From: Euzebya pacifica
GTDB taxonomy: Bacteria; Actinomycetota; Nitriliruptoria; Euzebyales; Euzebyaceae
Assembly (NCBI RefSeq): GCF_003344865.1
Contig: NZ_CP031165.1
Location: 2,547,910 to 2,611,909 of the forward strand
Length of the DNA: 64,000 nucleotides
Direction: 5' to 3'
This document shows positions 54,139 through 63,969 of the stretch, piece after piece. The notes under the pieces were generated by a model. It was not told the DNA's origin. It saw nothing but the letters and a program-made list of their open reading frames with translations, and ran no database searches. The position numbers and the translations under genes were made by a program. The stretch's first letter is position 1, and each line of letters starts with the position of its first letter.

Positions 54139-55464
54139 TCAGCCATCCGGTGGGGCGGTGCCGGTCGCGGTGAAGAACGCCCTGGCCTTGGTCATGGCTT
54201 CCTCCCACTCCTCGTCGGGGTCGGAGTCGGCCACGATGCCGCCGCCGGTGCCGTACCAGGCCCAGCCGTCGTGCAGGACCGCGGTCCGGATCGCGACCGA
54301 CAGGTCGACCAGCCCCGGGGCGATGACGCCGATCGCGCCGCAGTAGACGCCGCGGCGCCACGGTTCGACCAGGCGGGTCCTCGAGACGGCCATCCGCTTG
54401 GGTGCGCCGGTGACCGAGCCACAGGGGAACAGGGCGGCCAGGACGTCGCGCAGGCCGAGGTCGGCCCGGACGGTGCCGAGGACCGTGCTGGTCAGGTGCC
54501 ACACGGTGGGGTGGGCCTCCAGCTCCATCAGCTGGGGCACCCGGACCGAGCCGACCTCGCAGATCCGGCCGAGGTCGTTGCGTTCGAGGTCGACGATCAT
54601 CACGTGCTCGGCCCCGTCCTTGGTCGCCGTCCGCAGGTCCTCCGCGAGGGCCCGGTCGACGACCGGGTCCTCGGCACGCCGCCGGGTTCCCTTGATCGGA
54701 CGGATGGTCGCCTGCCGGCCGTCCATGCGGAGGAACGTCTCGGGGGAGACCGACGCGATCGTGGCACCGGGGGCATGCAGGAAGGCCGCGTGGTCGGCGC
54801 TGGGGCTGGCGCCGAACAGGCGTCGCGCCAGCGCCCGGGGGGAGCCGTCCCACCGCGCGCCGACGTGGAGGGTGAGGTTCACCTGGTAGACGTCGCCATC
54901 GGCGATCCAGTCGTGGATCCGCTGGACCGCCGCGCCGTGCTGGGCCCGCGACAAGGTGGACCGAGCCGATTCCTCCTCGCGGGTGGCCCCGACGACTCCG
55001 ACGCGTCCCGGCGCCCGGGGACGACCGTGACGACGAGCGGCGGCCACCAGCAGCGAGTGGGCACGATCGGCGTCCGCGTCGGACGCACCCGTCACCCACC
55101 AGCGCCCGTCGGGGGACTGGCAGGCCGCATGGGTGTAGCGACCGAACCACAGCGGGGGAAGCGGGGCGGGCGCGGGCCGCTCGTCGACGGTGTCCAGGTC
55201 CAGCAGCGCAGCCGATGCGTCGTCGGTCACGAACCCGAGCAGTCCGTGGGTGAACGGCGGCCCGGCGGCGCCCGGCCCCGCCCATCCGAGCTCGTCGGCA
55301 GCCTCGTCCAGCGCGCGTCCGTCGGTCACGGCACCGACCGGATCGGCCACGGCGACCTCCCACCCGCGCACACGCACCAGGGCGCCGCGCCGCGATGGGT
55401 CGCTCGGGACCACGGTCACCGGGTGACCGGGATCGGGGCCGGTGTAGGGACGGACGACGGTCAT
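54139..55464 (-). CDS. pabB: Aminodeoxychorismate synthase component I (chorismate-binding enzyme)
   Basis: 441 residues. The C-terminal 270 residues carry the chorismate-binding core: RPIKGTRRR, SPETFLRM, VDLERNDLGRICE, FPCGSVTGAPKRMAV and GVYCGAIGVI. The IKGT motif is typical of PabB over anthranilate synthase, though the split is not absolute. Makes 4-amino-4-deoxychorismate for folate. No pabA or pabC is adjacent. Start ATG 55464; TAAGGT lies ten bases upstream. Confidence 0.85.
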   Translation of the reverse strand: MTVVRPYTGPDPGHPVTVVPSDPSRRGALVRVRGWEVAVADPVGAVTDGRALDEAADELGWAGPGAAGPPFTHGLLGFVTDDASAALLDLDTVDERPAPAPLPPLWFGRYTHAACQSPDGRWWVTGASDADADRAHSLLVAAARRHGRPRAPGRVGVVGATREEESARSTLSRAQHGAAVQRIHDWIADGDVYQVNLTLHVGARWDGSPRALARRLFGASPSADHAAFLHAPGATIASVSPETFLRMDGRQATIRPIKGTRRRAEDPVVDRALAEDLRTATKDGAEHVMIVDLERNDLGRICEVGSVRVPQLMELEAHPTVWHLTSTVLGTVRADLGLRDVLAALFPCGSVTGAPKRMAVSRTRLVEPWRRGVYCGAIGVIAPGLVDLSVAIRTAVLHDGWAWYGTGGGIVADSDPDEEWEEAMTKARAFFTATGTAPPDG

Positions 55465-55592
55465 CGGTCGGGACACCTTAGTGGCCCGCGGCCACCCCAC
55501 CTCGGCGGCCGGGCAGGAGACGGGTCGTCTTGCGTCGAACACAGGAAGTGGAGCGACCCACACGTTTGGGCACCCAGAGCCGAGGTACCGCG

Positions 55593-58190
55593 ATGACGTC
55601 CACGTTCACCCCCTCACCCCGTACCGCGCGGCGCGGCGTGGCCATGCTCGTCCTGGCCGGGCTGCTGCTGGCCCTCCCGGGAACGACCGCACCGCCGGCC
55701 GGGGCAGAGACGCCGGCGCTCGCCGTGCCGTACCAGCTGGTGGTCGACCGCGACGTCCACGACCGGTTGGCGAGCCCCGAGGACCGCTACGCCCTGGCCG
55801 GCGGCTGCTACACGATGCAGGCCGACGACGGGACCTGGGTCGCTCGCGACGGCGCGATGGTCATCGACGGGGCCGAGGCCGACGCGGTTCCGTTCCACTT
55901 CCAGCCGACCCGGTTGGGCGAGTACTTGATCGCGGCCAACGAGGGCCCCGACGACTCCGTCGAGGGGGCCTGGTGGGACGTGCGGTCCTACCTGACCCGC
56001 CTGTCGGTCAGCACCGGCGGCCAGCCGGGACTGCCGGCCGTGACCGCTGCAGTCCAGCCGTCCCTCGCCGACACCCCCTCGGTCCGGGGCGAATGGGTGA
56101 TCACCGCCGTCGGCGATGATGCCGACGCCCGCGACGAGGCCGGCCAGGCCTACGAGGTCCGGTCGCAGGACAGCACGCTGCTCGGCACCTACACCTTCCA
56201 CCACGTTCCCGACGACGACCCGACCGACGACGACCCCAACGGCACGGCCTGCGCGGACTGGCCCGAGGTCGACACCAACACCGAGGGTCGCCCATCCGCC
56301 AACCCGGCCGGTCCCGCTGCCGAGGTGCAGGGCTTCTTCGAGTCCCACGTCCACGGCATGGCCTTCGAGTTCCTCGGCGGCGAGGCCCGCTGCGGTCGCC
56401 CGTGGCATCCCTACGGCGCCGAGTTCGCCCTCGTCGACTGCGAGGACCACGCCGCCGGTGGTCGTGGAGCGGTGCTCGAGGTCGCGGTTTCCGGTGGCGA
56501 CCCGGTCAACGGCCACGACACCGTTGGCTGGCCCACGTTCGGGTACTGGCCCCGCCATGACTCGTTGACCCACGAGCAGTACTACTGGCGCTGGCTGGAA
56601 CGCGCCTACCTCGGTGGGCTCCGCCTCAGCGTCAACCTCTTCGTCGACAACACCGCACTGTGCGAGATCTACCCGATCAAGCGGAACTCCTGCAACGAGA
56701 TGGACGGCGTTCGCCTGCAGGCCGAGCGGCTGTTCGAGCTGCAGGACTACATCGACGCCCAGTCCGGTGGCCCGGGGGAGGGATGGCTGCGCATCGTCAC
56801 CGACCCGGCCCAGGCCCGTGAGGTCATCAACGCCGGCCGCCTGGCCGTGGTGATGGGCATCGAGGTGTCGGAGCTGTTCGACTGCAGCGAGTTCCTCGAC
56901 CAGCCCAACTGCACCATCGAGCAGATCGACCAGCGGCTGGAGGAGGTCCACGACATGGGCATTCGCCAGATGGAGCTGGTGAACAAGTTCGACAACGCCC
57001 TGTCCGGCGTGACCGGTGACGGCGGCGCAACCGGCATCCTCGTGAACTGGCTGGGGCAGCGGTACACCAGCGGCCACTACTGGGACATGCAGACCTGCGC
57101 CCCGACCGAGCCGGGCCACAGCCACGAGCACGACAAGACGCAGATCAACGTCGCCGACGACGTGCCCGACGGCGGCCAGGAGGAGATCGACGTCCTCGCC
57201 GGCGCGATCCTCGAGCAGTTCGCCCCGACCCGCGGCTACGCCGCACCGGCCTACTCGGCCGGTCCGCACTGCAACACCCGCGGCCTCACCCCGCTGGGCG
57301 AGCACCTCATCACCCAGATGGTCGCCCGCGGCATGGTCGTCGATCCCGACCACATGAGCGCTGCCGCCCAGCGAGCAGCCCTCGACCTGATCCAGGACGT
57401 CATCATCCCCGCGGAGCACGAGCGGGCGCACGCCGTGGGCCGGGCGCCGATCCAGCCGTCGCTGATCTCCAGCCACAGCTGGGGCAACGACGAGATCTAC
57501 CAGCGGATCTACTCCCTGGACGGTGTCATCGGTGCCCGTACCGCCTCGGCCGACCGGTTCGTGGACTACTGGGCCGAGCGCCGACAGTGGGCCGCGGACC
57601 TGGCGCCCGCCGACAGCCTGTTCGGCCTCGGCTACGGCGCGGACACCAACGGCCTCGGCGGCCAGCCCGGGCCGCGCAGCACCCCGGCGGTCGCGCTGGA
57701 CTACGCCGACGGCTTCGAGGCGCCGGTGGGCGGCGTCACCATCCACCAGCACACCTCGGGGGTACGGACCTACGACGTGTCGGTCGACGGCGTCGCCCAC
57801 TACGGGTTGTTCGCCGACTGGTTCGCCGAGCTCGCGCTGGCCGCCGACGAGCATCGGCCGGACCTGGGTGGGGGCGACGCGATCATCGCCGACATGCTCA
57901 ACGGTCCCGAGGCGTACCTGCAGATGTGGGAACGGGCGACCTACGGCAGCAACGACTGCGTCACCGACGGGTCGCACCTGCAGACCGAGGACCTGCACGC
58001 GTTGGTCGGCGGCAACGTGGAGGCGTTCCTGACCGCCGTCGGCCAGCCGCTGGACCGCGACGGCGCGGCCTACACCTACTGTGCGACCGACGACGTGGGC
58101 CACCCGGTCGAGGCCCGCGTCACCTTCGACGCAGACGGCCGCGTGGCCACCGTCGACGCAACCCCCGTGTGGGCGCTGCCACGCGACTGA
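55593..58190 (+). CDS. Large secreted metal-dependent hydrolase, membrane dipeptidase (M19)-like
   Basis: 865 residues. Signal peptide with a twin Arg (TARRGVAMLVLAGLLLALPG). The N-terminal 240 residues are unrecognised. Metal motifs follow: ESHVHGMAFEFLGG (H252, H254), VVDPDHMSAAAQ (H587), ISSHSWGNDE (H628) and GLGYGADTNGLGG. These match in order the DxHxD, SH and SHS motifs of M19 dipeptidases/amidohydrolases. Similar large actinobacterial proteins are known but uncharacterised. ATG 55593 has GAGG eight bases upstream. Substrate unknown. Confidence 0.8.
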   Translation: MTSTFTPSPRTARRGVAMLVLAGLLLALPGTTAPPAGAETPALAVPYQLVVDRDVHDRLASPEDRYALAGGCYTMQADDGTWVARDGAMVIDGAEADAVPFHFQPTRLGEYLIAANEGPDDSVEGAWWDVRSYLTRLSVSTGGQPGLPAVTAAVQPSLADTPSVRGEWVITAVGDDADARDEAGQAYEVRSQDSTLLGTYTFHHVPDDDPTDDDPNGTACADWPEVDTNTEGRPSANPAGPAAEVQGFFESHVHGMAFEFLGGEARCGRPWHPYGAEFALVDCEDHAAGGRGAVLEVAVSGGDPVNGHDTVGWPTFGYWPRHDSLTHEQYYWRWLERAYLGGLRLSVNLFVDNTALCEIYPIKRNSCNEMDGVRLQAERLFELQDYIDAQSGGPGEGWLRIVTDPAQAREVINAGRLAVVMGIEVSELFDCSEFLDQPNCTIEQIDQRLEEVHDMGIRQMELVNKFDNALSGVTGDGGATGILVNWLGQRYTSGHYWDMQTCAPTEPGHSHEHDKTQINVADDVPDGGQEEIDVLAGAILEQFAPTRGYAAPAYSAGPHCNTRGLTPLGEHLITQMVARGMVVDPDHMSAAAQRAALDLIQDVIIPAEHERAHAVGRAPIQPSLISSHSWGNDEIYQRIYSLDGVIGARTASADRFVDYWAERRQWAADLAPADSLFGLGYGADTNGLGGQPGPRSTPAVALDYADGFEAPVGGVTIHQHTSGVRTYDVSVDGVAHYGLFADWFAELALAADEHRPDLGGGDAIIADMLNGPEAYLQMWERATYGSNDCVTDGSHLQTEDLHALVGGNVEAFLTAVGQPLDRDGAAYTYCATDDVGHPVEARVTFDADGRVATVDATPVWALPRD

Positions 58191-58254
58191 CGACAGCTCC
58201 GCCGTTGCCGGTCGATGACCGCCACGCACGCGGGCACGGCTACGGTGTGCGGCG

Positions 58255-58803
58255 ATGAAGGTCTACACCAAGCGCGGCGACGACGGCACGACCGGACTGC
58301 TCTACGGCGGTCGGGTCGACAAGGACGATCTGCGGACCGGTGCCTACGGCACCACCGACGAGGCAGTCAGCGCCCTGGGCATGGCCCGGGCGGCGCTGGA
58401 GCCCGACACCGAGTGGCACGACGCGGTGCTGGAGATCCAGCGCGAGCTGTTCGTCGTCGGGGCCCAGCTGGCCACCCACGTCGACCACTGGCCCAAGCTC
58501 ACCGCCGGGGTCAGCAAGGCCACCCCGGAGATGACGGAGGAGCTGGAACGGCGCATCGACGCGCTGACCGATCGCTACCCGCTGCCCCAGGAGTTCGTCG
58601 TCCCCGGTGGGTCCCCGGCGGGCGCCGCCATCGACCTGGCCCGCACCGTCGTGCGCCGGGCCGAACGGCTCGTCGTGGCCATGCAGCGCCAGGACCTGCT
58701 GCCCGACGACAGCCCCCTGCGCTACCTCAACCGGCTCAGCGACTACCTGTTCGTGCTGGCCCGCGCGATCGAGGGTGGCGACTACACCCGGACCCGCGCA
58801 TGA
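58255..58803 (+). CDS. Cob(I)alamin adenosyltransferase, PduO type
   Basis: 182 residues. The ATP-binding N-terminus KVYTKRGDDGTTGLLYGGRV and the later VRRAERLVVAM and LRYLNRLSDYLFVLAR match PduO-type ATP:corrinoid adenosyltransferases, which trimerise and make adenosylcobalamin. A TACGGT hexamer is eight bases before the ATG. The stop overlaps the start of a BtuF-like gene (ATGA), so both are made together. Confidence 0.93.
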   Translation: MKVYTKRGDDGTTGLLYGGRVDKDDLRTGAYGTTDEAVSALGMARAALEPDTEWHDAVLEIQRELFVVGAQLATHVDHWPKLTAGVSKATPEMTEELERRIDALTDRYPLPQEFVVPGGSPAGAAIDLARTVVRRAERLVVAMQRQDLLPDDSPLRYLNRLSDYLFVLARAIEGGDYTRTRA

Positions 58804-59555
58804 GCAGCGACCGCATCGTCTCGCTCGTCCCCTCCGTCACCGACGCGCTGGACCGCTTCGGCGTGGCCGACCGCGTGGTCGGCGTCACCACCTACTGCAC
58901 CCACGGGGCCCCCGACGCCGCGGTGCGGGTCGGTGGCACGAAGAACCCGGACGTGCAGCGCATCATCGCCCTGCGCCCCGACCTCGTGGTCACCAACACC
59001 GAGGAGAACCGCCCGGAGGACATCCAGCGGTTGCGTGACGCCGGCCTGACGGTGGAGGAGACCTATCCCCGCACCGTCGCCGACGCCGCCAAGATGACTC
59101 GGCGGCTGGGTGAGCTGGTCGACGCCACCGCGGTCGCAGCCGACCTCGCCGATGCCGTCGATGCAGCGATCGAGGCGGCTCGTGCCGCGGCACCCAGCAC
59201 CCGGGTGATGGCGTTGACCCTCGTGTGGCGCAAGCCGTGGATGGGCCTCGGCCCCGGCACCTACGCCAGCGACCTGCTGTGGACGTGCGGGTTCGGCAAC
59301 GTCCTGTCCGGCTACGAGGCCGACTATCCCAGGCTCGAGGCCGGACTGGCGTTCGGCGCCGACGTGGCGCTGCTGCCGAGCGAGCCGTACGCGTTCGAGG
59401 ACAAGGACCTGGACCCCGTCCGCGAGCTGGCGGGCGACGTCGCCACCCGCTTCGTGGACGGCGAGCTGCTGACCTGGCACGGCCCGCGCACCGCCGACGG
59501 CCTGCGCACCTTCAGCGCCCTCGCGGTCGAGCTGGCCGCCGAACTCCCCGGCTGA
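58800..59555 (+). CDS. BtuF-like helical backbone metal receptor, apparently cytosolic
   Basis: 251 residues covering a complete periplasmic-binding-protein-2 (BtuF/FhuD type) fold: RIVSLVPSVTDALDRFGVAD, GGTKNPDVQRIIALRPDLVV, TYASDLLWTCGFGNVL. It begins directly at the first strand: no signal peptide and no lipobox Cys. No btuC/btuD genes follow. Coupling to the adenosyltransferase suggests handling of cobalamin inside the cell, which is an inference. Confidence 0.85.
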   Translation: MSSDRIVSLVPSVTDALDRFGVADRVVGVTTYCTHGAPDAAVRVGGTKNPDVQRIIALRPDLVVTNTEENRPEDIQRLRDAGLTVEETYPRTVADAAKMTRRLGELVDATAVAADLADAVDAAIEAARAAAPSTRVMALTLVWRKPWMGLGPGTYASDLLWTCGFGNVLSGYEADYPRLEAGLAFGADVALLPSEPYAFEDKDLDPVRELAGDVATRFVDGELLTWHGPRTADGLRTFSALAVELAAELPG

Positions 59556-59556
59556 C

Positions 59557-59576
59557 CAGCCCGTCCACGGGGGCTG
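59557..59576. terminator. Hairpin between convergent genes
   Basis: CAGCCC and GGGCTG flank an eight-base loop, just past the BtuF-like stop and before the panB end. Modest stem. Confidence 0.4.
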
Positions 59577-59583
59577 CCGAGCC

Positions 59584-60402
59584 TCAGTACTGGTGCTCGG
59601 GACCCGGGTAGTCGCTGGAGGCAACCTCGGCCTGGAAGGCCTTGGCGGCGGAGACGATCTCGCCGCGCAGCGTCGTGTACTGCTTGACGAACCGGGGCAG
59701 CCGACCGCTGGTCAGGCCGAGGAAGTCGTGGAACACCAGGACCTGCCCGTCGGTGTCCGCACCAGCGCCGATGCCGATGGTGGGGATGTCCAGCGCCTCG
59801 GTGACGCGGGCGCCCAGGTCGGACGGGACCGCCTCGAGCACCAGGCAGAACGCCCCGGCAGCCTGCAGGGCGAGCGCGTCGGCGACCAGCTTCTCGGCCG
59901 CCGCCTCCTCGCGCCCCTGCACCTTGAAACCGCCCAGCTGGTTGACCGCCTGGGGGGTCAGGCCCAGGTGCCCCATCACGGGGATGCCGGCCTCGACCAG
60001 CCGGCGGGTCAGGTCGACGCGGGGACCCTCGAGCTTGACGGCGTTGGCCCCCGCCTCCTTCAGGAAACGCACCGCGTTGACGACGGCGTCGTCCTCGCTG
60101 CCGTGGTAGCTGCCGAACGGCATGTCGCCGACGACCAGCGCTCGCGTGGCACCACGGCGCACGGCCTTGGTGTGGTGCAGCATCTCCTCCATCGTCACCT
60201 GCACGGTGGAGTCGTAGCCCAGCACGACCATGCCGAGGGAGTCACCGACGAGCAGCAGGGGAACGCCCGCCTCGTCGAGGATCTGGGCGGCCGAGTAGTC
60301 GTAGGCGGTCAGCATGGCGAACTTCTCGCCACGGTCCTTGAAGGCCTGGATGTCGTGGATGGACACCGGACGGTTCTGTGCGTGCACGCTCATGAGCTGC
60401 AC
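59584..60402 (-). CDS. panB: 3-methyl-2-oxobutanoate hydroxymethyltransferase
   Basis: 272 residues, TIM barrel. AMLTAYDYSAAQILDEAGV, LLVGDSLGMVVLGY (metal-binding Asp), GDMPFGSYH, LGLTPQAVNQLGGFKVQGR and IGIGAGADTDGQVLVFHD are all PanB signatures. Makes ketopantoate for pantothenate and CoA. GTG 60402 has AGGAG nine bases upstream and is chosen; ATG 60393 is the alternative. Other pan genes are absent from the window. Confidence 0.96.
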   Translation of the reverse strand: MQLMSVHAQNRPVSIHDIQAFKDRGEKFAMLTAYDYSAAQILDEAGVPLLLVGDSLGMVVLGYDSTVQVTMEEMLHHTKAVRRGATRALVVGDMPFGSYHGSEDDAVVNAVRFLKEAGANAVKLEGPRVDLTRRLVEAGIPVMGHLGLTPQAVNQLGGFKVQGREEAAAEKLVADALALQAAGAFCLVLEAVPSDLGARVTEALDIPTIGIGAGADTDGQVLVFHDFLGLTSGRLPRFVKQYTTLRGEIVSAAKAFQAEVASSDYPGPEHQY

Positions 60403-60527
60403 AACCCCTTTCTCCTGCCAGCCGGGATCGGGCCCGGTCCAGCGGTCGGAATCGCGAACACCCGCAGGGTAACGGTTGCCCGAACGTCAACGCCAGCGGC
60501 CCGACGGGCATTCCGGTCCGACAACGA

Positions 60528-60561
60528 CCACGCGGGCCGCCCTGATGGGCGACCCGCGTGG
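60528..60561 (-). terminator. Strong hairpin downstream of the CWB2 nucleotidase
   Basis: CCACGCGGG...CCCGCGTGG (nine pairs), one mismatch, then CGCCC-TGAT-GGGCG. It lies between the nucleotidase stop and the panB promoter region. No T-run. Confidence 0.7.
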
Positions 60562-60587
60562 GACTGACGTGATGGGGGAGGAGGGAC

Positions 60588-63371
60588 CTAGCCCTCGCCA
60601 CCCGTGACGGTGATGCGACCCTCGCCGCCCACCGGGTACTGCTCGGCGGTGATCTCCCCGCCCAGCCCACCGTCGTCGGTGGCCGCGACGATGAAGTCGG
60701 TCAGGACCTGCTGGTAGGTCGCCCCGAGGACCTCGAAGTCGTCGTCCAGCGGGTAGCCGTCGCCGCCGCGGGCCGAGAAGTCCACGATGCTCAGCGTGAC
60801 GGTCGGGGCGCCGTCGACGACCTCGCCGTCGGTGATCAGCGGGGTGCCGTCACCCAGGGTCAGCGAACGCACCCGCGCACCCGGGGTGGTGATGTTGCCG
60901 TCGTCGTCCTGGACCTGCGGCTGCTCGTCGAGGTCTATCTCGACGACCAGGTTGGACAGGTGGAGGAACGCACCGTTGACGCCCTCGATGTCGAAGTAGG
61001 CCCGCTCCAGCAGCTGCTGCAGCTCCTCGATCGTGAAGTCCTCGAAGGCCGCCACGAAGTTGGGGAAGGGCACCATGGAGAAGGTGTCCAGGGCGGTGAT
61101 GTCGCCCGGCCCGATCTCCTCGCCGGCGTGGCGGATGCCACCACCGTTCTGCACGCCCACGACGATGGCGTCGGGGTCGAGGCCGAAGGACGGTCCCTGG
61201 TCCTCCACGAACCAGCGCATCGAGTCGGCCACCAGGTTGCCGGCGTTCTGCTCCGACACGCGGATGTCGGGGCGGTCACCGTTCAGGCGGACCTCGGAGG
61301 TGGCGATGACGTCCTCGGCGAGGCCGTCGACGAACGCCTGGACAGGCGCGTAGACATCGTTGACGACCGTCTCGTTGGCCGGGACACCGTCGGCGAGGGA
61401 CTCCTCGGCGACGCGGACCATGCGGGACACCTCGTCGACGAACGGACGGGTCTCCAGCAGGTTGCCGTCGGCGTCGAAGAGCAGCTCGAGGCGGCCCAGG
61501 TAGCCGTAGTTGCCGCTGGTGGTCACCACGGGCACGGTCGTGCCGTCGGTGTCGTCCACCAGGATCGGGTAGCCGTCGAAGACGCTGCCCAGGTCACCGG
61601 GGATCAGGGGGTCACCGGTGTCGGCCAGGACCTCGTCGCCACCACCGGCGACGACCGCGTCGATGCCGTCGATCTGGCCGATGAGGGCGAGGTCGCCGTC
61701 GTCGCCGCCGATGCCCTGCAGGTGGCTGATCAGGATGATCTTGTCGACGCCCTCGTCGGTGAGGCGGTCGACCTCGGCCTGGGTGATCCCGACGATGTCC
61801 TGCAGGACCTCCACGTTGCGGGGGGAGGAGATGCTGGCGAGGCCGGGGGTGGTCAGGCCGATGATGCCGACCTGGGTGTCGCCGGTGTCCACCACGGTCG
61901 AGGGGGCGATGCGCCCGTCGTCGACGAGGGCCTGGAGGCCGGGTTCGTTGGTGAAGTCGAGGTTGGCCGACAGGAACGGCGGCAGGTCGTCACCGACGAA
62001 GGAGGTGATGAACCGCTCGGTGACGTCGGGGTTGAAGTCGAAGTCGTGGTTGCCGAGGTCCAGCGCGTCGTAGTTCATCAGCGACAGGCCGAGGGCGTCC
62101 AGGATCGGACCGTCCTCGTCGGACAGCGACGCCTGGAACTCCGGACCAGCCAGGAAGTTGTCACCGGAGGTGACGGTCACCACGCCGGAGTCGTCACAGC
62201 CCTCGGCGAACGGGGCGTCCTGCAGGGTGTTGGCGAGGGTGACCATGTTGGCCAGGCCGCCGTAGCCCTCCGAACCCGGGAACAGGTCGGACTCGCCGTC
62301 GTTGTGGTGCAGCAGGCGCAGGCAGAACGCGGCCTCGGGGGCCTCGAAGGTGGCGGCACCGTCGATGCCCATCAGGACCTCGTCGGTGAACTGGTTGCCG
62401 ACGACGACGGTGTCCTCGACCAGGTCGAGCGTCGAGCCGAGGATGTCGAAGGCGTCGACGGAGGCGGCCAGGTTCTCGCAGTCGACCATGACGGTCGTCC
62501 AGCCGTTGGCGCCGGCGATGGCGGAGGCGGCGAGGCCCTCGACGTAGCTGCAGCCGGGGATGACGAAGCGGTTGGTCGGGACGGCGCCGAGCTCGGAGAC
62601 GGCGTGGTCGTAGGCGGCCACGGAAGTGGTGACACGGGTGTCGCCGGCGATGCGGCTGACCTCGCCCTCCTCACCGGCGATCGCGCTCTCGACCTCCTCG
62701 GTGACGGCGGCGGTGCCACCCACGATCACGCGTGGTGCGTCGGGGTTGGCGGCGATGTAGGCCGCGATCTCCTCGGGGAGGCGTTCGGCGTTGACCGGCA
62801 GGATCGGGCTGCCGTCGAGGCCGGCGATGGTGGCGGCGTTGATGGCGTCGGGCCAGCCGCGGGCGTCGTCGGCGTTCTCGCCCTCGACGAAGTACAGGGT
62901 GGAGGGACCACCGGTCGAGGCGTCGAGCTCACCGGCCACCTCGATGGCGGTCTCGAAGCGGTTGTCGCCCGCAAGGCGACGGGTCGTGTGACCTGCCTGG
63001 GCGATCTGCTCCTCAGCCGCCTCGCTCACGGCAGCGATGCCGCCGAGGATGATGACCTCGTCGGGTGCGATGCGCGCGAGCTCGGCGAGGACGGCCTCGC
63101 TGACGGTGTCACCCTCGACGAAGAGGATGGGGGCGCCGTCGGCGGCCGCGAGCGGGGAGCCCGCCAGGGCATCGGCGTAGTCATCGGCACGGGCGATGTA
63201 GGCGCGTGGGGCGTCCTCGGACACGTAGGTCCCGGACAGCTCGGCCGTCGTGTCGATCGGGCCTGCCTGCGCGCCGCGCACTGCGGCCGCGTCCGATGGA
63301 CTCGGCACTGCTACCAGCAGGGCAGCAAGGAGGGTCGCGACGAAGGCGACCACGGGAATTCGAACAGCCAT
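60588..63371 (-). CDS. Secreted 5'-nucleotidase-type phosphoesterase with N-terminal CWB2 repeats
   Basis: 927 residues. Signal peptide (MAVRIPVVAFVATLLAALLV, cleavage near DAA). Residues about 45-370 hold CWB2 repeats (VIILGGIAAVSEAAEE, RRLAGDNRFETAIEVA, RVIVGGTAAVTEEVE). Then a metallophosphoesterase domain: LRLLHHNDGESDL, SGDNFLAG, DLGNHDFDFN, ILISHLQG; and the 5'-nucleotidase C-terminal domain: NAGNLVADSMRW, GVQNGGGIRH. Probably a wall-held nucleotide phosphatase for scavenging. The wall module precedes the enzyme, the reverse of the protease at 30 kb. ATG 63371 chosen; 63401 also possible. Confidence 0.93.
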   Translation of the reverse strand: MAVRIPVVAFVATLLAALLVAVPSPSDAAAVRGAQAGPIDTTAELSGTYVSEDAPRAYIARADDYADALAGSPLAAADGAPILFVEGDTVSEAVLAELARIAPDEVIILGGIAAVSEAAEEQIAQAGHTTRRLAGDNRFETAIEVAGELDASTGGPSTLYFVEGENADDARGWPDAINAATIAGLDGSPILPVNAERLPEEIAAYIAANPDAPRVIVGGTAAVTEEVESAIAGEEGEVSRIAGDTRVTTSVAAYDHAVSELGAVPTNRFVIPGCSYVEGLAASAIAGANGWTTVMVDCENLAASVDAFDILGSTLDLVEDTVVVGNQFTDEVLMGIDGAATFEAPEAAFCLRLLHHNDGESDLFPGSEGYGGLANMVTLANTLQDAPFAEGCDDSGVVTVTSGDNFLAGPEFQASLSDEDGPILDALGLSLMNYDALDLGNHDFDFNPDVTERFITSFVGDDLPPFLSANLDFTNEPGLQALVDDGRIAPSTVVDTGDTQVGIIGLTTPGLASISSPRNVEVLQDIVGITQAEVDRLTDEGVDKIILISHLQGIGGDDGDLALIGQIDGIDAVVAGGGDEVLADTGDPLIPGDLGSVFDGYPILVDDTDGTTVPVVTTSGNYGYLGRLELLFDADGNLLETRPFVDEVSRMVRVAEESLADGVPANETVVNDVYAPVQAFVDGLAEDVIATSEVRLNGDRPDIRVSEQNAGNLVADSMRWFVEDQGPSFGLDPDAIVVGVQNGGGIRHAGEEIGPGDITALDTFSMVPFPNFVAAFEDFTIEELQQLLERAYFDIEGVNGAFLHLSNLVVEIDLDEQPQVQDDDGNITTPGARVRSLTLGDGTPLITDGEVVDGAPTVTLSIVDFSARGGDGYPLDDDFEVLGATYQQVLTDFIVAATDDGGLGGEITAEQYPVGGEGRITVTGGEG

Positions 63372-63471
63372 GTGAACGGCAACCTTTCGAGATGCTCTCA
63401 TTCGGGTGAACGACGGAAGGACGCACCCCTCGGGGCGCCCCGCCGGCGACTGCACCCTACCCTGTCGCCCC

Positions 63472-63909
63472 ATGAGAGTCGTGCTCCAGCGAGTTCGTTC
63501 AGCCGCCGTTTCCGTTGACGGGGCGGTGACCGGTCGGATCGATCACGGACTGATGGCGCTCGTGGGCGTCGGCCAGCGTTCCACCGCCGCCGATGCCGAG
63601 TGGTTGGCCGCCAAGACCCAGGACCTGCGCGTCTTCCCCGACGAGGACGGCAGGATGAACCGGTCGGTGCGCGACGTCGGTGGCGGCGTCCTCGCGATCA
63701 GCCAGTTCACCCTCTACGGCGATGCCCGCAAGGGTCGGCGGCCATCGTTCGTTGCCGCTGCAGCCCCCGACCGGGGCGAGGCGCTCTACGAGGCCTACTG
63801 CGATGCCCTCGAGGTGCCGGTCGGCAGGGGCGTGTTCGGTGCGGACATGGCGATCGACATGGTGTGCGACGGACCGGTGACCATCCTGCTGGACCACGGC
63901 GAGGACTAG
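63472..63909 (+). CDS. dtd: D-aminoacyl-tRNA deacylase
   Basis: 145 residues, full length. MRVVLQRVRSAAVSVDG, LRVFPDEDGRMNRSVRDVGG, VLAISQFTLYGDARKGRRPS and the C-terminal GVFGADMAIDMVCDGPVTI are the DTD signatures, including the SQFTL active-site block and the Gly-cisPro-equivalent DGPVT. Removes D-amino acids and glycine from mischarged tRNA. TACCCT stands eight bases before the ATG. Confidence 0.96.
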   Translation: MRVVLQRVRSAAVSVDGAVTGRIDHGLMALVGVGQRSTAADAEWLAAKTQDLRVFPDEDGRMNRSVRDVGGGVLAISQFTLYGDARKGRRPSFVAAAAPDRGEALYEAYCDALEVPVGRGVFGADMAIDMVCDGPVTILLDHGED

Positions 63910-63969
63910 TGAGAAGGTGTGCGGTCCCGGTGGTTGTGTCGACCGGGTCCTTGCACGATGAAGAGGGCA

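Noticed and set aside
60960-63518. 852-codon plus-strand frame opposite the nucleotidase
   Set aside because: Antisense of a clear 5'-nucleotidase/CWB2 gene; composition is shadow-like.
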